DNA of 64,000 bases from Yponomeuta sedellus (lineage: Eukaryota > Arthropoda > Insecta > Lepidoptera > Yponomeutidae), in assembly GCA_934045075.1 (NCBI GenBank), contig OW203751.1:2119822-2183821 (forward strand), given 5' to 3'. Within the stretch, counting starts at the first letter, position 1; every line of letters begins with the position of its first letter. Under the pieces are notes generated by a model. It was not told the DNA's origin and did not search any database. It worked only from the letters and a program-made list of their open reading frames with translations. Position numbers and translations under genes: made by a program. Below, in pieces: positions 42,481 to 55,900 of the stretch.

Positions 42481-42679
42481 ACTATGGCGTCTCTTTATAA
42501 ACAAGGCTGAAGATGTTTTAGTCAAGACATTTGTGCTTCTATAAACCACATTGTTATCGTCAAACACCATGCCGAAGATACGCTACAAAATTATAGGGTC
42601 TCGTATCGTCTGATTACCATGCCGGAGGTCGTGGGGTTAGATTCCTACTGGGCCGCCGTACACTGGCACACATGCCCTC

Positions 42680-42870
42680 GATATGAACACTTGTATTTCC
42701 CCACTGCTGGGGCACGAGTCTTTTCCTGCATCGCAGGAAGGTTAGGCCATACTCCACCACGGAGACCAAGTCCGGGTTGGTAGAGGATTAGATGGTAGTC
42801 ACCCATCCTGCACTTGGCCGCGCCTGTTGTTGTTTAACCCAATCACTCGGTTCGCCTAGGCCACGAGCGC
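42680..42870 (-). mobile_element. SINE-C with internal deletion
   Basis: Antisense 3' end joined directly to the 5S-like head part at about 42790. Confidence 0.78.
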
Positions 42871-43399
42871 TTTTTCTCCAAGTGATTTTTGTATTTTTTG
42901 CAGTACCTCCTGCGCGTTGACTGGTAAAAATGCAATTAGCATTAAGCCCACCTTTTGTGCATTATCTTGTATTGCAATAAAGATCTAATTATAATAACTT
43001 GAAAGCATTTATAGGTGTTGTATAGATTTCATGGTAAATATAAAATATTTTTTTTCTCTTTACATCCGGTAGGGGCGTAAATTAGATCACGTGTATTCCT
43101 TTAGTGTGTCATAGGTCGTGGGTTAGCTGGAAGAAAATACTGTCTAGTATTAAGCTCGCGTTTGCACAAATTTGTCTTAAGTGCAATGAAGAATTTTCAT
43201 TCATTCATATTATCCGAATGTGTTGGGACGTATAACCAGACACTGATTTTCCGTTGCGTATCTTCGGTATAGTATGTTAAGACATTCAGAAGTATTGTCG
43301 ATAAAAATTACGTTAGCCAGTCATTTACTACGTAATGCGAAACGGGCCGATTACTGGAAACTGGAGTAAGAATAGCAACAACTGTGGGAATGGTTCCGT

Positions 43400-43645
43400 A
43401 ATAGCTTCCGTGCTTCGCGAGGCACCATGTAATGTTGGCTGCCATGTAATGTCAGTCGTTAAGCCATGTCAGAGGCCTTATGGGCGGCTTGACAACTTCT
43501 GACAGTATGACCCGCCATTGTCTTACAATCCTCCACCAACCCGGACTTGGCCCCCGTGGTGGAGTATGGCCTAGCCTTTCAGCGATGCAGGAAGAGACCC
43601 GTGCCCCAGCAGCGGGGACATACAAGGGTTGATATCGTGGTAATA
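43400..43645 (+). mobile_element. SINE-C 3' half
   Basis: From cttccgtgcttcgcgaggc to cagcggggacatacaagg. Confidence 0.82.
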
Positions 43646-44201
43646 GTAGATTGTTAACCGAGAGTAGAAAGAATCGATTCCTGAGGTTACGGACGGCTAT
43701 AGTCCGAGTAGGAATTGATTCTTTTATCCGTGTTAAACACTACTTTTCATTTCGAATATGAGGAAAACAAAAACTCATTTTTAATATTCAAATCTTAGCA
43801 TAAAAGATTATTACCTATTTTTTTTTATCCGTCACAGATACATAGAACAGATTAGTATCCCGCCAACTTATGTCGACTTTTAAAATTTTTAATATGGAAC
43901 TCATAGCGTAATTGTGGCGGCTTATTCCGCTCAAAGAAGTTTGCGCTAAGTTCACACTGGCTGTTTAGAAACTCACATGGCCGCAGCATTTTTTAATTAG
44001 TTTTTTTTACATAACTCTTCACAGCTTAAACTTCATTCCGGCCCTTAGGTGGGAAGTAATTTGAATGAGTTTTTTCCCTCCCTATGGAGGGAAGCAGCAT
44101 TTTCCACCCAATAATCAGATCAAAACAACACAACTTTCCGAGCCCTAAAAGAAATGAAAAAGATATTTTCTTCACCCCTATAACCCACCGCTGTCTACGC
44201 A

Positions 44202-44318
44202 TAACATAACCTCACGCTAGAGGGGAAGGCAGAGACCAGGGACTGTCACTTGCCACGGTCCTGACAGATCACCGTCCCATAACCAACGTTCGTTGGTCGT
44301 TGCATGCACGCTTGCCGG
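44202..44318 (-). mobile_element. LINE ORF2 C-terminal fragment
   Basis: Minus frame YGTVICQDRGK, and nucleotide match to 53495-53650. Confidence 0.7.
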
Positions 44319-44321
44319 TTA

Positions 44322-44578
44322 AGCATACTCCACCGGGGACCAAGTCCGGGTTGGTGGAGGATTGTCAGACAGTGGCGGGTCTTACTTTCAGAAGTTATTA
44401 AGCCGCCCATAAGGCCTCTGACATGGCTTGACATGACAGCCGGCTCCGACGTCTTAAAAATGCCACTAGCGGTAGTCACAGGATGGGACCCATCCAGCAC
44501 CTGACCGCGCCTGTTGTTGCTTAACTCAAGTGATTGGTTCCAATCACTCGGTTCCACTAGACTACGAGCGCTTCAATC
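44322..44578 (-). mobile_element. SINE-C copy
   Basis: Antisense, 3' truncated; keeps the 5S-like head (catccagcacctgaccgcg). Confidence 0.8.
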
Positions 44579-44667
44579 GCGCACTGATCAACATATCTGA
44601 CATTTGAAGTTAAAGATGGCAATCATGGAATCGGATTAGGTTTAAGATGACTTGAGAAAAGATGGTC

Positions 44668-44815
44668 AGAGTGGATTTTTTTTCCCCGCTGCCTTTCTCC
44701 ACTACACTACGGCCCGAAGGCAGCGGCTTACATTTTAAATTGGACATTGACATTCAGCAAACACAATGTAGATTATTTACCTTGAAATAAAAAAAAAACG
44801 ATTTGATTTGAATAA
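44668..44815 (+). mobile_element. Family D element
   Basis: ccgctgcctttctccacta to the A-rich tail, as at 1929-2070. Confidence 0.75.
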
Positions 44816-45089
44816 GTAAGTTCGGTAGGAAATCGGTGATAAAAATTCCATTACCATTTCGTTGCTATTCGTACTACAATTTGAATGGAAATGAAAAGTG
44901 CGTCAGTAACAGCTTTCGGAGTGCCCACAAAATATCAACAATTAAACGCACTAAAATTAGTCGTTTCGCAGGCAAAAACGAGCACGTAAGCATACAATTT
45001 TTTGTCGCGTTGAATAAAAACTGTTCCCAATTATTTGTTCTACTGTTCTCAGTAGAAAGAAATCTCGTAATAACAAATGTTCGGACTAA

Positions 45090-45380
45090 CCAGTGGAAAA
45101 ATTGTTCAGCAGATGTTCTGTACATATCTGCATAAAATTGTTTTGTAATTGAGCCAAAATATCTGAACAAAATTGTTTTGAATTTGAGCAAAAATATTTG
45201 CACAAAATTGTTCAGAATTTCCATTCTCAACAATTCTGTGAACAGAAATTGATCACCATAAAAAGTACAGCAAATTCACCGAACAAAAAAAATCAGAATG
45301 ACCAGTAAAACATGTTCTCTGCACGAAATTGTTCAGAATTAATAGTGGAACAAATTCTCATATCTGAATCAGCACTATTC
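45090..45380. repeat. Degenerate repeat around aaaattgttc
   Basis: Loose direct repeats of acaaaattgttttgaatttg and cacaaaattgttcagaattt; no coding sense. Confidence 0.5.
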
Positions 45381-45493
45381 AGAAAAACTTCTTTTCTGAC
45401 AATATCGCAAAGCATTCTACGGCTGCGAAACGACTAAAGAGCCAGATTCTGAATTAAGAATTTCACCAAGTAAATAGTTAACTGTAGTCCTAT

Positions 45494-45905
45494 CTTAAAA
45501 ACCTATTTAGAGGCCAAAAATTCCACCCATTCCGGGATTCGAACCCGCGACCTCTGGCTAACCGTGCCAGCGCTCTCCCAACTGAGCTAATGGGCGACTT
45601 ACCGGCATCGGTGAAATTTCGAACCTCTTTACAATACTCTGTATTACGTACAGAAAACGTAATATAACAAAAATTATGGTTTATTCCATTGGCTCTGTAT
45701 TTTGCTGCTTGTACATAATACAGAGAATTTTGAAATTTCACTGCGGCCGGGTAGTCGCCCATTAGCTCAGTTGGGAGAGCACTGGCACGGTTAGCCTGAG
45801 GTCGCGGGTTCGAGCCCCGGCATGGGTGGAATTTTTAGCCTCTAAATAGGTTTTTTTTTTTAAATTGTCCTTAGCACGGGTTAGTGCATTAAAGAGAATA
45901 TAGTT
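45494..45905. mobile_element. SINE-A inverted pair with spacer
   Basis: Antisense copy 45494-45665 and sense copy 45712-45905, each with a full tRNA-like head, separated by about 50 bp. Confidence 0.87.
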
Positions 45906-47330
45906 ACTTAAGTATTTACTTCGTGAAATTCTCAATTCAGACACCGGCCCTACGATTTCAGTCCAGTTAGGTTAACTCGTACAAACGTACTTAAAAAAAG
46001 CGACAAAGAATTAATGAGATCCATTTATGTCTAACTTATTACAACTATTAATTAGTAGAAAAAAAATCATCCCACTTTGTAGGATTTCTTCTTATATTAG
46101 TACAGTTAACTTACACGTCGCAGGCGATCTCTGGAAAAGAGAGACGGAAAACACTGAACCGCCACCGCGGGCGGCTTTCCTCACAATGTTTTCCTGCGCC
46201 TGTTACAGCTGACAACGTTAAAACTAGGTAATTTGAAACAAATGTCTACTTACATACAAGCGGGCGCAATTTATATACCGCGAGAGAAATAATTTAAAAA
46301 AAAAAACTTATCTCTAAAAAACGACCACCGAAGAGTTAATTAAAAAACACGCGTAATTTTGAATTTTTTTAAACATTACAAGACTAACATCCGGTTTCTC
46401 GAATACTTACAAAATGATTTTCACGTTTAATATTCACTACACTGTCAACGTATCTTTTTTGCCATCAGTATCAAGTATTAATACGGCAAAAGCTTATTTA
46501 TACCTAGAATAAAAGCTATATCCTTACGTGAGAAAAAAAACATATATTCATCATTACAGCTACCTTTATCATACAACGAGAGAAATTGTTAAAAAACGAT
46601 ATACTTTACATAGGGTTTTGTTTATCAAATTAATTATTATTTATTATTCATATACGTATGTACCTTTTGATTACATTTACATTATATAAATATCTGGCCG
46701 AGGCTGATTGGCTGAACGAGTCGGCCATCTTGTAAACTTCTCACTGATTGGTCAGTTTCTAGACAGCCTTTCCCCAATCGGAGGTTAACATTGTCAATTT
46801 TTAACAATAGTTTTATACAAAAACTGCAACTAACTGTAGATCTCATGTACGTAGAGTTAATTCTAATATTTGAAAAACCTAAAAATATCACAAAATTGGT
46901 GAAAGTTTTGTTCAAACTGGAAGATTTTTTTTTTGGAGAGAAGTTTTAATGCTTTTTATGTACTTACATAAATAAAAACAATTTTTTTATTAGGGTACCA
47001 AACGAAACGTTTAAATTAACACACTAAAGTAGGAACACTTTGTAAGATTATAAATTTTATCTACAGAATTTACCTTTTAACCGCAATTTTCAAAAATGTA
47101 TTTGTATTGACCAGTGGCAACTCCCTTTTTCGTACGAAATTGGGGATTTTATACCACCCTGTATAGAAAAACTGCTAGTATTTAAACTGATCAAGATTAT
47201 AATACAATTTGAACTAAAGTTCATTGTCTGAAAATACAACAAGCTTGAACGTACCCTAACATTTCAATATCACTAAAACTTTGCCACGGACCAAGGCATT
47301 TCTGTTAAAAAAGTAATCCTACACTATTTT

Positions 47331-47508
47331 AAAAAACTTATTTAGAGGCTAAAAATTCCACCCATGCCGGGATTCGATCCCACGACCTCTGGCACGGATA
47401 GCCAGAGGTCGCGGGATCGAATCCCGGCATAGGTGGAATTTTTAGCCTCTAAATAGGTTTTTTTAAATTGTCCTCAGCACGAGTTAGTGCATTAAAAAGA
47501 ATATAATA
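47331..47508. mobile_element. SINE-A palindrome, very tight
   Basis: Arms from cttatttagaggctaaaaa to ccacgacctctgg and back, centre tggcacggatagcca near 47395; about 55-60 bp per arm. The box B in both arms carries the same change (gatcgaatccc), so one arm was copied from the other. Confidence 0.9.
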
Positions 47509-47732
47509 ATCCTACACTATTTTTTTTATATTTATTTTATTTAACCATTTATTTCTCATTTATCCATCTACCTTTTCTCACTATATATAAGAAGCACATT
47601 ATAAAATCACATAGTTTGATGCTGAGGCACTTAGGAATAAAAATAAATATTGTGTGTCACTCAAAGACACATCGCTTGCTTTCACCTTTTTAATACACTG
47701 TGTTTTTTTCCATTGTAGACCCACTCCTTTAT

Positions 47733-48181
47733 AGTCCGTTTTTCAATTCGATGCAAAAAAAGAAAAGAGGCAGTGATACCACAACAAAATATATAGTTGG
47801 CCCAGGTAGACTTTTTAAAACCAAAAATAATAGACTTGTGTAAACAAAAGCCTTATGACATCAAAGGGATTTATATTTTAATACTCACTAAAGAGAAGTA
47901 TTTAAAAAAACATCAACGTAGCACACACAATATTTTCTTGGAAGTAAAATGGAAGTATTTGTTTTTTACGTAATGACAACACTTCTGTGTTGACAACCTT
48001 AGGTTGACACATCAAGAAGACGTCATTCATTTCGTTTCTCTGGGTTACGCGAATGCAAACGAACGTATCTTCTTCTTTTCGTGTCGACATTTCAAATCTT
48101 GTTGACATATTATGATTTACGACCCTGCACATGTCAAAATTACAGTTTTTTTTGGCATCGAATTAAAAAACGGACTTTAGA
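47733..48181. mobile_element. 449-bp MITE
   Basis: Ends agtccgtttttcaattcgat / atcgaattaaaaaacggact. Its ORFs show no known motif. Confidence 0.85.
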
Positions 48182-48599
48182 ACATTACAAATATTCTTCT
48201 TTTGAGATTAGAACAAAAATTGTTCTGATATCGCTCACCAGATTAACGTAAGCCCTTTGGGCTCTTACTAATAAACACCGTTTAAGCCTGGTATAGTTAC
48301 AGTGTTTTGTTCACGTCAAGAAAAGAGACAAAACAATGCATAGTTATACAAATACTTACGCCAAGTTTATTACGAAGGCTGTTAAGGTTTATTTAAAAAA
48401 AAAACACTTTCTATTAAAACACTCTTCGAATGCAGTTTTAATAGTCTGTGGTAGAGGCAAAGACCAGATTAAACTACTTTTGAAGTGTGTTTTAAGAAAC
48501 CGTGTCGTTATAAGACTGAATCTTTCCCAATAGGCGTTCTACCAGAGAATAACTTTAACTCCTCGAACAAAATCAAAATGTTTGAAACATCTAATGATT

Positions 48600-49025
48600 T
48601 TGTCCACGATTTTTAAGGCCGGTATTACAGAAGCGTACTCAAGCGCCGATCTCTACTTAAGACTAGTTTTGAGTATGGATTTAATTTTAGAACGTTACTT
48701 GAGTCGAGATTCATCAAGCGCGACTCAACTGAGTAATAGCTAATTCGAGAACGATACTTGGGTAGCAATCTCTACTTAAGTAAAGATCAAATCTGTATTT
48801 ACTCAAGTGTGTGTCCCATTAGTTGTTAGTATCAGCGAGTAGATTAACAGTTGTTAGTATCAGCGAGTAGAACTTCTTCTCGGAAAGATACAACCTGTAT
48901 TCCAATGTAAATCTACGGTGTTGTTTTATAAAAACACTCCATAAGCGCGCATGGTCTTTGGTAAAGTGTTTCCCATGTCTCTACCACAGTTATAGGGCGT
49001 TTATAGAGTGTTTTTATAAATTATA
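48600..49025. repeat. Inverted-repeat remnants downstream of Wee1
   Basis: Internal inverted pairs cactcaag/ctactcaag-like near 48635-48815 and tttataaaaacactcc / gagtgtttttataaa at 48921-49020. Two decayed MITEs are likely; the second lies in the potential Wee1 3' UTR. Confidence 0.5.
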
Positions 49026-49230
49026 AGAACCCTAGTAACTTGTTATTGAAGATGGCTCACATATTTCAGTACTCCCGAATGGTAATAGTTTCTTGATATC
49101 TTCCTTTCCGCTTGATTTGATGGAATGCGAGGTTATTTTAACGGCTCGAATCCGATTTTCAGATTACGGGTATACCTGTAACAAGTAATAAGCATGTCAA
49201 TATCCCTGGTCTGGATCGTCTGTCTTGGCT

Positions 49231-49845
49231 TTAAGGTGTCGTGTCTCACCACCGGTCAGTCACGATTCTCACCTGCGGTCAATCAAGGACTTCATCTCCC
49301 ATCGTGCCAGGAAGAGACCAGTCCCTTGTGTTAAAAGGTCTGGTCCGGCTCTCTTGTCTTTTAGGTTCATAGACTTACCTGCGGTCAGCGGCGGTCAGTC
49401 GCGAGTCTCACCTGCGGTCAGCGTCGGTTAGTTGCAAGTCTCACCTGCGGTCAGTCGCGAGTCTCACCCGCTGTTAGTCTCGAGTCTCACCCGCTGTTAG
49501 TCGCGAGTCTCACCCGCTGTCAGTCGCGAGTCTCACCTGCGGTCAGTCGCGAGTCTCACCTGCGGTCAGTCGCGAGTCTCACCTGCGGTCAGTTTCAGTT
49601 AGTCGCGAGTCTCACCTGCGGTCAGTCGCGGGTCTCACCTGCGGTCAGTCGCGGGTCTCACCTGCGGTCAGTCGCGAGTCTCACCTGCGGTCAGTTTCGG
49701 TTAGTCACGAGTCTCACCTGCGGTCAGTCGCGAGTCTCACCTGCGGTCAGTTTCGGTTAGTCGCGGGTCTCACCTGCGGTCAGTTTCGGTTAGTCGCGAG
49801 TCTCACCTGCGGTCAGTCGCGAGGTCCCCCCCCTCGGTCAGTCGC
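49231..49845 (-). repeat. 23-bp minisatellite at the Wee1 3' end carrying cag|gtgaga
   Basis: On the minus strand the unit is accgcag|gtgagactcgc; about 19 units, period 23 with 33-bp variants. The first bases, gcgactga, match the end of Wee1 exon 10 including its stop codon. A break at about 49285-49385 holds unrelated sequence. Confidence 0.88.
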
Positions 49846-49982
49846 GGCGGCGTCGCGCGGCGCGCGGCTGCGGCGACTTGGCCGCATCGTCGCGCGGCTT
49901 CTGCAGCGCGCGCCGCGCCGACCGCGTGCGGCACTTTGCCGACTCGCTCTGCACGAGGCCCGGCGTTAGAGACTTTATGCAT
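49838..49982 (-). CDS. wee1: Wee1 exon 10: basic C-terminus and stop
   Basis: Acceptor ccctctctgcttggcag ends at 49983. Phase fits exon 9; reads CIKSLTPGLVQSESAKCRTR, then SARRALQKP and a final Arg-rich end, stop tga at 49838-49840. The stop lies at the edge of a 23-bp minisatellite whose units carry cag|gtgaga on this strand. Assignment rests on phase, the polypyrimidine tract and position, as the sequence itself is weakly conserved. Confidence 0.75.
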
Positions 49983-52900
49983 CTGCCAAGCAGAGAGGGC
50001 CAACGTTACAAAGACTTCGGCAAAAATATATACGTTTAGTCATTATGTTTCTTTTTTTAAAAAAAAAAAGAAACATAATGACAAAGATAAACTTTAAAAA
50101 CCTATTTAGAGGCTAAAAATTCCACCAATGCCCGGATTCGAACCCGCGACCTCTGGCCATCCGTGCCAGCGCTCTTCCCAACTGAGCATTAGGGCATCAG
50201 TGAAATTTCGAACCTCTTTACACTATTCTCTGTATTACGTACAGGCAGCGAAATCTGACTTAAGCAAATTGCATTACTTACAGCCCCGACTACCTACTTT
50301 GAAGTTAGGTTTAACATCGGAACGATATCACTGTACTCACATGATTATACTATTTTTATTTTTAATGCACTAACCCGTGCTAAGGACAATTTAAAAAACC
50401 TATTTAGAGGCTAAAAATTCCACCCATGCCGGGATGCGAACCCGCAACCTCTGACTATCCGTGCCAGCGCTCTTTCCAACTGAGCTAATGGGCGACTCAC
50501 CGGCATCAGTGAAATTTCGAACCTCTTTACACTATTCTCTGTATTACGTAAAGGCAGCGACATCCCGGCATGGGTGGAACTTTTAGCCTCTAAATAGGTT
50601 TTTAATGTAATGTTATTATTATTATTTATTCATTTAAATTGCATAACGTTACAGTGAAAACCTTTGCATTAAGCAATTCATACATACAAAGTATAAACAA
50701 GTATTTTAGGCAATTCGCTAGTTACAACATCAATGAGAACTGAAAAACATAACATTTTGAACTGTATTTTGACTGCCTCGGTGGCGCAGCGGTTTGGCAC
50801 GCTGACTGTGCCAACGAAGGTCTCGGGTTCGATCCCCGGCCGGGTGAAACTAGGAAACGAACTTTTCCAGTTTGTCTCGGGTCTTTGATGTTATCTATGT
50901 ATTTATTACACTATTTTTATTTTTAATGCACTAACCCGTGCTAAGGAACAAATTTAAAAACCTATTTAGAGGCTAAAAATTTCACCCATGCCGGGATTCG
51001 AACCCGCAACCTCTGGCTATCCGTAACAGCGCTCTACCATTTATTTCTATGTATTTATTGTTTTAAATCTATCGTCGCGTTAGCACATATAACACAAGAC
51101 ATTTAGTTGTACTTAGTATAGGGCTAACGAGATCTGTGTAATATGTCCATGAATATTATTATTATTATAGGTACAAAAAAGAACAGTAAATCAACTAATC
51201 ACAAATAGGACGCCCTATCATTCATCACGTTCACAATATTTCAAACATTCCTCTGCTACACTTGTAAGCCGGTCAGCAAACAGATCACACTCTGGTGCTG
51301 ACTTCAAGAGGGCGTTGAGGGAGGAGAGCGCACACACGAGTGGAGAGTGGGCGCGGGAGACTAAGGGCTACGGGCCAATGTGTGGCTACGGGCACGCAAG
51401 TAGTTGTCTGGTAGAAGTTGTTATAATACCAAGCGACTCACCTCGCAGCTTCCTGCAGCTTCCTCTCGAGCAGCTCATTCTTGAGCTTGGCAGCGGCCAG
51501 CTCTCTCCGCAGCTGCGACTTGCTCTTGTTCCCGCCGGGGTTGAGCAGCGGATGCTTGCGGAGGCGCGCCGCTGAGGGCCGCTGCGTGGGGTCGGGGTCC
51601 ACCATTTTCTGTTGGGGACGGGGTAAGTTTGACTTTCATAAGATAAGATAAGAATATTCTTTATTGTACACCAGAGCACATATCATTAAACATGTCCTTT
51701 TAAAACATGGCCTTTTAAAACGGTGGAGCCAAAGCTATCCAAACGAAAACAGGTCAAATTTGCAATCCCTAAATACTCAAATTATTATGGATCTAGGCTA
51801 AGTAATTGTTTGGTACCTGCAATTTACAAAAGCCTCCCAGAGGAATTATGTAATAAGCACCTCAGAAAAGCACAATTTAAAAATATGCTTAAGCGTTTTC
51901 TGTTAAGTAGTCTGTAGACATAAAATATTATTATCGATAATTTTAGTTGTGTAGAAGATAATGTTAATTTAGTAAGATAAAAAGAACTGTTACCAAGAGC
52001 TTGCCGATAAACTGCATTAGCAGTTTGGCAAACTATTGATATTGTAATATTGCATTGTTTAAAAAAAAAATGTAATGACAATATTTGACGACCTCTGTGG
52101 CGTAGCGGTAGCGCGTCTGCCTACCGTGCAAGAGGTCCCGGGTTCGAATCCCGGCTGGGGAAAAAGAAAAAAGCCCAGGTCTTGGATATTTACATGTTTG
52201 TGATGTAGTTGTTTCTGGTTCCCACGACACAGGGTATCCTAGTGTAGGGTCAGAAGCAATGTATGTGCTTGTATGTAATTGTTATGTTATGTAAATGTTA
52301 TACAAAGTACAATTGGCGGCCTTATTGCTAAAAGCAATTTCTTCCAGACAACCTTACGACGATTCTTATAAGAATACTTGTAACGATGCAAACCTCTTTA
52401 CACCATTTTTATTTCTTTTTCTATCATTTTCAAATATTTAAATTTTGTCACACATTTCGAAATTTCCCTCATTTTTCATCACTACTACTTTACCCTTCGA
52501 CCAGATCTGACTAAGCTACGTGGTAGCTGAGCGGTGTAGAACGCCGGCTTCTCAATCGGGAGGTCGTGGGTTCGAACCCCGGCATGTACCAATGACTTTG
52601 TTTTCTAAGTTATGTACATTTGTGAAATTATAGTAGCAATACCACTCGCCGACGGTGAAGGAAAACATCGTAAGGAAACCCTAGTGTCTGAGGTGTTAGC
52701 GTACCTCAGCGCTTGCTACGTACAATGGCCCAACTATGAGGCTAAGTGCGGAAATCTCAGGTCTAACTAACTACTGCCAAACTACGTAGTGAATGTGTGT
52801 GAATGTGAACTAACTAAGGGGATATACTATTTTTTTATTTTTAATGCACTAAGCCGTGCTAAGGACAATTTTGGCACGGATAGCCAGAGGTCGCGGGTTC

Positions 52901-55900
52901 GAATACCGGCATAGGTGGAATTTTTAGACTCTAAATAGGTTTTTAAAATAAGGGGATATACGAGCATTTGGTGATTTTTTTCGACGTGTTTTTTCTTGCG
53001 CTACTATGTAAACGGTATACATAGAAATGACAAAATGAAGTCTTGATAAGTAATATTTAAATTAAAAAAATAGTTTTTCTTGTTACTTCACAGGAGTACT
53101 GACCTTCAAGAGCTGATTGAACTCCCTAGACAGGTTGGGAAGGTCTGGCAACTTGCTAGAGCGATAATCGTGCCACAGCTGCCCATTTTTGGGCAGGGGA
53201 CCGCCGCCGCCCGCCTCGAAAAGGGTTAGCCCTGCGAACGGTACATTGGTTTCGTCAGACAACTCAGGTACAAGTGTTAGTAAAACAATAGATTCTTTTA
53301 AAAACCTATTTAGAGGCTAAAAAATCCACCCATGCAGGGATTCGTACCCGCCACATCTGGCTATACGTGCCAGCGGTTTTTTTCCAACTGAGCTAATGGG
53401 CGACTCACCGGCATCAGTGAAATTTCGAACCTCTTTACAATATTCTTACGTAATACGTAATAGATTATTTGACAGTGCGAAAAATAAACATGCATAACCT
53501 CACGCCTGTATACCCAGAGGGGTATCTATGCCTACCCCTCCGGGTAGGCAGAGACCAGGGACTGCCACTTGCCACGATCCTGACAGATCACCTTCGCTTC
53601 TTCAACGTTCATAAGTCGTTGCATGCACGCACGCCGGTTCCGGGTACTCTTTATCTTTCCCTTTGCTAATACATCCCCTATTTGGTCGATGTATGTTCGC
53701 CTGGGACGTCCCTTACCAGCCCTTCCACTCACATTCGCAATATATATTTGTTTTGTCAATCTTCATCCTCTCCAGATGTCCAAACCAACGTAACAAAGTA
53801 TTCATCAAATTAAAGCGAAAAATTAAGTACTAATTATATTGTATCAATTATGAGTTTTAAAACCGCTTTAAAGCATTTTAACTGAAAAAAAAGTGGATCA
53901 TTTCTGCAAAAGACAGGACAAAACTTGATAATTTTGTATCTGTAGAAATTTTATCAAAAACGATCAGGATTGGTCGAATCTATAATGACGTTCGGAAGAG
54001 CTCGTGGCCTAGCCAAACCGAGTGATTGGAATCAATCACTTGTGTTAAGCAACAACAGGCGCGGTCAGGTGCAGGATGGGTGAACTTGTCTACGATAAAG
54101 AATATTTTATCTTCTATCTATCTATGTCAAATTCAAATTCAAATCAATTTATTTCAACGTAAAGAATTTACATTCTGTTTGCTGAATGTCAATGTACAAT
54201 GTAAAATGTAAGCCGCTGCCTTCGGGCCGTATTGTAGTGGAGAAAAAGGCAGCGGAAAAAAAAAACTCCACTCTAACCAAATACATCAGTTGCCATTATG
54301 TAAACCTAATAAGATTTCATGATTGCCATTAACAACCCTAAATGCCAAAGCATTAGTCAAATGTCTCACAATAATAGGGGAAAACATAAGTGCTGCGGCC
54401 AGACACACGGACAGCACTAGTTCACGAGCATAACGCAGTGCTCAGCCATCATCAGTCTCAACCATTTTGGAGGGAGATAGATGACCCGAACACCACGCTA
54501 CCATTCGAATGACCTTTAGCAACATTCCCTGTTAATCTAGAGTGTAATTATTCCTGTCTCAACCAAAGCCGTACATTGGTAAATCTCAATAATTTGAGAT
54601 TTAGGCAATTTTTTTTTTTTTAATAAAGGGTTTTACGGCCCTGGATCCGTGTCCTTTTGAGCCTTGAGTATTGTATTAGTTTTTTATAGTATTAGTTATA
54701 AATTTCCGCAAAAAATGGGCGTTTTTAGCGAAAATCGTTTTAAGTTTTCAGATAAGAGCACTTATCACTTCCGTATCACTTCACTATAATGTTCAGTTTT
54801 TCCAGTCACTTTAAATTTTTATTCCACTGTTCATAATGAATTTATATAAGGGGGCGAAAAAGGTAGGATTGCTAAGTAGATTTGGAGATTTAGGCAACCT
54901 GGTAATTTTTTTTTTTGCGCCACCATGACACCCCTGTCAGTTTAATGTCATGTGATGTACTGGGGGGTCGTTAGTGGGGAGGTTAAGCTTAATATGTATG
55001 TTGTTGATTGTCACCTGTTTTTACACACTAAATAAAGTAAAATATAAGTCGGTCAGGCACAGGATGGGTGAGCGTCCCGTGACTACCGCTCTAGTGGCAT
55101 TTTTCCGAGCGCCTCCGTGCTTCGCAAGGCACGTTAAGCCGTTGGTGCCGGCTGTCATGTAATGGCAGTCGTTAAGCCATTTAAATATTACTTCCTTAAA
55201 AAAAAAATTATGGGAGGCTTGTTAACTTCTGATAGTAAGGCCGGCTTTATGGGAGGCTTGTAAACTTCTGATAGTAAGGCCGGCTTTATGGGAGGCTTGT
55301 TAACTTCTGATAGTAAGGCCGGCTTTATGGGAGGCTTGATAACTTCTGATAGTAAGGCCGGCTTTATGGGAGGCTTGATAACTTCTGATAGTAAGGCCGG
55401 CTTTATGGGAGGCTTGATAACTTCTGATAGTAAGGCCGGCTTTATGGGAGGCTTGATAACTTCTGATAGTAAGGCCCGCCACCGTCTTACTATCCTCCAC
55501 CATATGAAATATCCATGTATTTTCATTACGAATGAAAACTCTTATAAAACAAGTTATGATTTTATTCCATTAGTGACGCTAGTTAGCACCCCAAAGCGCC
55601 TTAAGCCCGGATTTACAGCAACACCTAGGGCCTATATCATCGTTATCATACTCTTGTATGTCCCCACTGCCAGGGCCACCACTCCACCACCAAGTCCCCG
55701 GATTTGGCCCCCGTGGTGGAGTATGGCCTAGCCTTCCTGCGATGCAGGAAGAGACTCGTGCCCCAGCAGTGGGGACATACAAGGGTTGATAATGAGTGGT
55801 GCATAATTTTAGATTTTTTAAAAACCTATTTAGAGGCTAAAAATTTCACCCATGCCGGGATTCGAACCCGCAACCTCTGGCTATCCGTGCCAGCGCTCTA

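Larger units (their letters stand above)
26922..49837. other. Intergenic region between convergent genes, transposon-filled
   Basis: No reading frame here resembles a known protein apart from retrotransposon tails. Open stretches up to about 120 codons occur (for example 27765-28046, 40390-40674, 44836-45135) but lack recognisable motifs and splice partners. Content is MITEs, SINEs and AT-rich sequence, listed separately. Stretches in which nothing is recognised: 27060-27630, 32230-33330, 35640-36360, 37550-37980, 38300-38900, 39280-40200, 45906-47330. Confidence 0.75.

Noticed and set aside
49803..50003. Minus-strand frame MALSAWQMHKVSNAGPR as Wee1 C-terminus
   Set aside because: It is out of phase with Wee1 exon 9; the other minus frame, entered from the gcttggcag acceptor, fits the phase and ends at 49838.
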